A stretch of 64,000 nucleotides of DNA from Reyranellaceae bacterium (GTDB lineage Bacteria > Pseudomonadota > Alphaproteobacteria > Reyranellales > Reyranellaceae), in contig JALHMM010000004.1 in assembly GCA_022844045.1 (NCBI GenBank), forward strand, positions 62,001 to 126,000, given 5' to 3'. Every line of letters starts with the position of its first letter. Within the stretch, counting starts at the first letter, position 1. The notes beneath the pieces are model-generated. The model saw nothing but the letters and a program-made list of their open reading frames with translations, was not told the origin of the DNA and ran no database searches. Below, one piece after another: positions 61,749 to 64,000 of the stretch. A program made the translations under genes and the position numbers.

Positions 61749-62203
61749 CAGACAAGGGCTCCCAGCAGCAAGGCGCCGATAGCGCCCACCGACAGCGGCA
61801 ATCGCAGGGCGCCGTACCAAGCCGGTGCCATTGGAAGTCGGAGATCTGCCAGCAGGAGCGCTGAAAAGCCAAGGGCCAGTAGCCACAGTCCCGCCGAACC
61901 CTCCACCAACAGGGCGATCCAGCCAAGAAGGGATGGCAGAACGCTGATCAAGAGCGGCGAGAACAGGTCAGCGTGGCCCGCCTTGACGATTGCCAGGCCC
62001 CACCGGATGCCACCGAGGAACGACAGGATCACCGCGCCATATGCCAGCAACGCCTGCGGCGCCACACTGTGCAGCGGTAGGGCCGGGATGAGACCTGCGA
62101 CTGCCGTCGCCCCGAAGGGTATCAGCCCCAAGAAGCCAAGCCGTTGAGCCGCAACAGGTGTGTTTCGCAGCCCTTGCAGCATGTCATGGACCCGGGATCT
62201 CAT
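61748..62203 (-). CDS. DUF3429 membrane protein
   Basis: A 151-residue protein with four or five TM helices. It has the DUF3429 features FLGLIPFGATAVAGLIPALP, ALLAYGAVILSFLGGIRWGL and SVLPSLLGWIALLVEGSAGL. The start MRSRVHDMLQGLRNT overlaps the DUF393 gene by 4 bp, and its end overlaps the SDR start. Function unknown; it frequently co-occurs with DUF393 and photolyase genes. Confidence 0.87.
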   Translation of the reverse strand: MRSRVHDMLQGLRNTPVAAQRLGFLGLIPFGATAVAGLIPALPLHSVAPQALLAYGAVILSFLGGIRWGLAIVKAGHADLFSPLLISVLPSLLGWIALLVEGSAGLWLLALGFSALLLADLRLPMAPAWYGALRLPLSVGAIGALLLGALV

Positions 62204-62607
62204 GGGCCACGCGCGCGGAATGTCGCTTTGGTGTGTCGCGCGAGCACGAAGGCGCGGACAACGGCCGGACGCACCAAGAGGAAAAACCGGTACCAGACTT
62301 CGAACATACGACAGAGCCCAGGCAGGCTCGCGAGCCTTCCAGCGTGCCGCCAGCCCGGCAATTGCTTCCAAACCTCCGCAAAAGCGGCGGCCCCGGAGAG
62401 CAATTTCCCGCCATCCGCCACGACGTGAAAACGCGACAATGCCTTGGCGCGGTCGAGGCCGGGCGGAACCGGCGCGCCTGGCACGGAAACATCCACCAGG
62501 CGCAGCGCTCCGACACCGTCGTGCTTTCGGTACACGTTGATTTCAGCCCGACACAACGGGCAAGAGCCGTCGAAAAAAATCACGGTCTTTGGTTCGGACT
62601 CTCTCAC
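62200..62607 (-). CDS. DUF393 (DCC) thiol-oxidoreductase-like protein
   Basis: A 135-residue thioredoxin-like protein. The DCC motif appears as FFDGSCPLCRAEINVYRKHD, and KALSRFHVVADGGKLLSGAAAFAEVW is the conserved middle. A GRLASLPGLCRMFEVWYRFF segment completes the family. It belongs to the photolyase operon. Confidence 0.9.
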   Translation of the reverse strand: MRESEPKTVIFFDGSCPLCRAEINVYRKHDGVGALRLVDVSVPGAPVPPGLDRAKALSRFHVVADGGKLLSGAAAFAEVWKQLPGWRHAGRLASLPGLCRMFEVWYRFFLLVRPAVVRAFVLARHTKATFRARGP

Positions 62608-62627
62608 TTAGCCCACCACTCAAGACT

Positions 62628-63266
62628 TCAGAAGCGCACAACGACCGGCGACTGCCGGAACAGTTGCGTTTCTGTCACTTGCTTGACGAGGAAATCAGCC
62701 ACGTCAGAGCGCGAGATAAATCCGTTCCGCCATTTCGCGGGCTCAACCAGCACCTTGTAGCGGTAGGATGCCGGCCCGGGCACAAGAACGCCCGGCCGGA
62801 CAATCGTCCAGTCGAGCATACTATCCTTTATCAGCTGCTCCTGAACGTCCTTGTCGTCATAGGCGCGGCCGAGGAAAAGACGAAATGGAACGCGCTGGGC
62901 GCAGTTGATCGCGTTCCGGCTATCTCCGGCGCCAAACCCCGTCACCGAAATCAAACGCCGCACGGCCCGCCTTTCCATTGCCGGGACAAGGACGCGGGAG
63001 GCTTCAGAAAACAAGCTGACAGGTGACATGAGGTCACGCGCCGTCACGCCCAATGCCTGGATCACCACGTCGATGCCTTCGAGGGCGCCATCTATGTCAA
63101 CGGTGTCGAGCGCGTCGCCACGTCGTGTTTCCAGGCCGGGATGAGAAAAGCTCAGTCGGCCAGCCGAACGAGAAAGCGCTCGCACGCGATGACCGGCCGC
63201 CAGGGCCACCTTTACGGTTTCCAGTCCGATGCCCTTACTGGCTCCGATGACTAGTGCGTGCGCCAC
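62628..63266 (-). CDS. NAD(P)-binding atypical SDR
   Basis: A 212-residue Rossmann protein. N-terminal ALVIGASKGIGLETVKVALA binds NAD(P). VIQALGVTARDLMSPVSLFS, RRLISVTGFGAGDSRN and DWTIVRPGVLV are typical of the NmrA/SDR_a5-like group. GTG 63266 (reading MAHALVIGAS) has GGGAGGAGACG upstream; the ATG 42 bases further gives an unlikely leader. First gene of the photolyase operon. Confidence 0.87.
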   Translation of the reverse strand: MAHALVIGASKGIGLETVKVALAAGHRVRALSRSAGRLSFSHPGLETRRGDALDTVDIDGALEGIDVVIQALGVTARDLMSPVSLFSEASRVLVPAMERRAVRRLISVTGFGAGDSRNAINCAQRVPFRLFLGRAYDDKDVQEQLIKDSMLDWTIVRPGVLVPGPASYRYKVLVEPAKWRNGFISRSDVADFLVKQVTETQLFRQSPVVVRF

Positions 63267-63860
63267 TCTCGTCTCCTCCCGATCACGGTAAGACCCGAGG
63301 TCGGACAACCTGTTCTCCGTAAGCTCCTACGACCCAGATCAGCGTCTGGTTCACTGTCCCTCTCTCGTGGGCAATCGGGTAGGTCATGTGGGCAAGAGAG
63401 GCCGCTCACGGAGCACGGCCGACTTACGATCTGATCGTGCAACGCGAGAGCAGCAGATCGGCCGCATCCATGAGTCCGCGCTGCGGCTTCGTCGCAGGGT
63501 GACTCACCCCCGAGGGAGGTAGATGCCAACTGTCGAAAGGCTGAAGTGAATGTCGACGTTGTCGCGGTTGATCGCGCCGTTGCGGCCGATCTGATAGGCC
63601 ACAACGGCTGACGACATCACGGCATCACAAGGAAGCCAATTCACCGTCGCAATGCACGATTCCCACGCATAGGCCACTCGGCCAAAGTAGACGCCGCCAC
63701 CGGCCCGACAAGCGCGTAGACTTGATTGAACATCGAACGGCAAGCCAACAGGCGGCGCAAATCCCCACCGGCGGACGGCACGCCGACGGCCAGCCGAAAC
63801 GTCACCGACTGGGTGACGTCCGGCGTGTCGAGAGCTCGAAGATCCGGCGGTCCCGGAGGG
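63267..63860. other. Intergenic region, one doubtful small ORF
   Basis: About 590 bp upstream of the photolyase operon. A minus-strand frame at 63504-63743 (79 codons, ending NVDIHFSLSTVGIYLPRG) has ordinary composition but no known family and no good ribosome site. Nothing else is recognised. Confidence 0.35.
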
Positions 63861-64000
63861 CTACCCCAGATGCTTGGCGAAGAATTCCAGCGTGCGGCCG
63901 TAAGCGAGCTTCGAGGCGGTGGCGTCGTAGCTGGCGCGCTCGTCGCAGTGGAAGCCGTGATCGGCCGGGTAGTCGTAGACGATGACGTTGGGATGCGCCT
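63861..64000 (-). CDS. Dienelactone hydrolase family protein, partial (C-terminus)
   Basis: The visible C-terminal 46 codons read AHPNVIVYDYPADHGFHCDE, then RASYDATASKLAYGRTLEFFAKHLG and stop at 63861. YPADHGFHCDER is the catalytic-His region of dienelactone hydrolases. The rest lies beyond the right edge. Confidence 0.85.
   Translation of the reverse strand, partial: AHPNVIVYDYPADHGFHCDERASYDATASKLAYGRTLEFFAKHLG

Overview
The window reads as chromosomal DNA of a GC-rich alphaproteobacterium, probably Rhodospirillales-like. This is inferred from the petABC block beside trmL-hemF, the MoxR/DUF58/DUF4159 operon, dense overlapping operons and the style of the proteins; there is no rRNA gene to confirm it. 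Both ends cut genes: an acyl-CoA dehydrogenase on the left and a dienelactone hydrolase on the right.

Region 1 (1-27.9 kb) is a catabolic island for an alicyclic or steroid-like carboxylic acid handled as CoA thioesters. On the left are two acyl-CoA dehydrogenases (minus strand) and, divergent from them, a thiolase-fold protein, a DUF35 OB-fold protein and a hot-dog hydratase, then a Baeyer-Villiger monooxygenase and an IS5-family element with a frame-disrupted transposase. The core is one 13-gene minus-strand operon (21107 to 8498): badH, badI, aliB-like and badK-like genes (cyclohexanecarboxyl-CoA to pimelyl-CoA chemistry), a Rieske oxygenase, an amidohydrolase, a luciferase-like oxidoreductase, an SDR and a complete Liv-type ABC importer. 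A divergent TetR regulator sits at its head. Similar TCTAACGT-type sites lie near the TetR start, before the ferredoxin-P450 operon and before the thiolase operon, which suggests one regulon. A MarR-HlyD-MFS drug-efflux operon closes the region.

Region 2 (about 28.2-39.93 kb) is a compact, AT-richer integrative element. It carries a tyrosine integrase, an AlpA-like factor, a coiled-coil/winged-helix protein, two related TraG/HerA-type ATPases around a one-TM protein, a possible Replic_Relax-type protein, a primase-type zinc-finger protein, a DUF932 protein and many small proteins. Nearly every unit is followed by a strong hairpin terminator. The right end is a 45-nt 3' fragment of tRNA-Arg(ACG). 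No full tRNA or second att copy lies to its left in the window, so the left end is unresolved; a truncated PTS EIIA gene at 28.2 kb marks a rearranged junction.

Region 3 (39.97-64 kb) is ordinary chromosome: methyltransferase/Rrf2, NIPSNAP, SDR, pirin, an AhpD-like protein divergent from an HxlR regulator with two matching operators, the MoxR-DUF58-BatA/DUF4159-vWA operon, a CoA-pyrophosphatase NUDIX gene and CCA-adding enzyme, hemF/trmL, the cytochrome bc1 operon petABC, a HIG1-type membrane protein, and a photolyase operon (phrB, DUF2256, two SDRs, DUF3429, DUF393).
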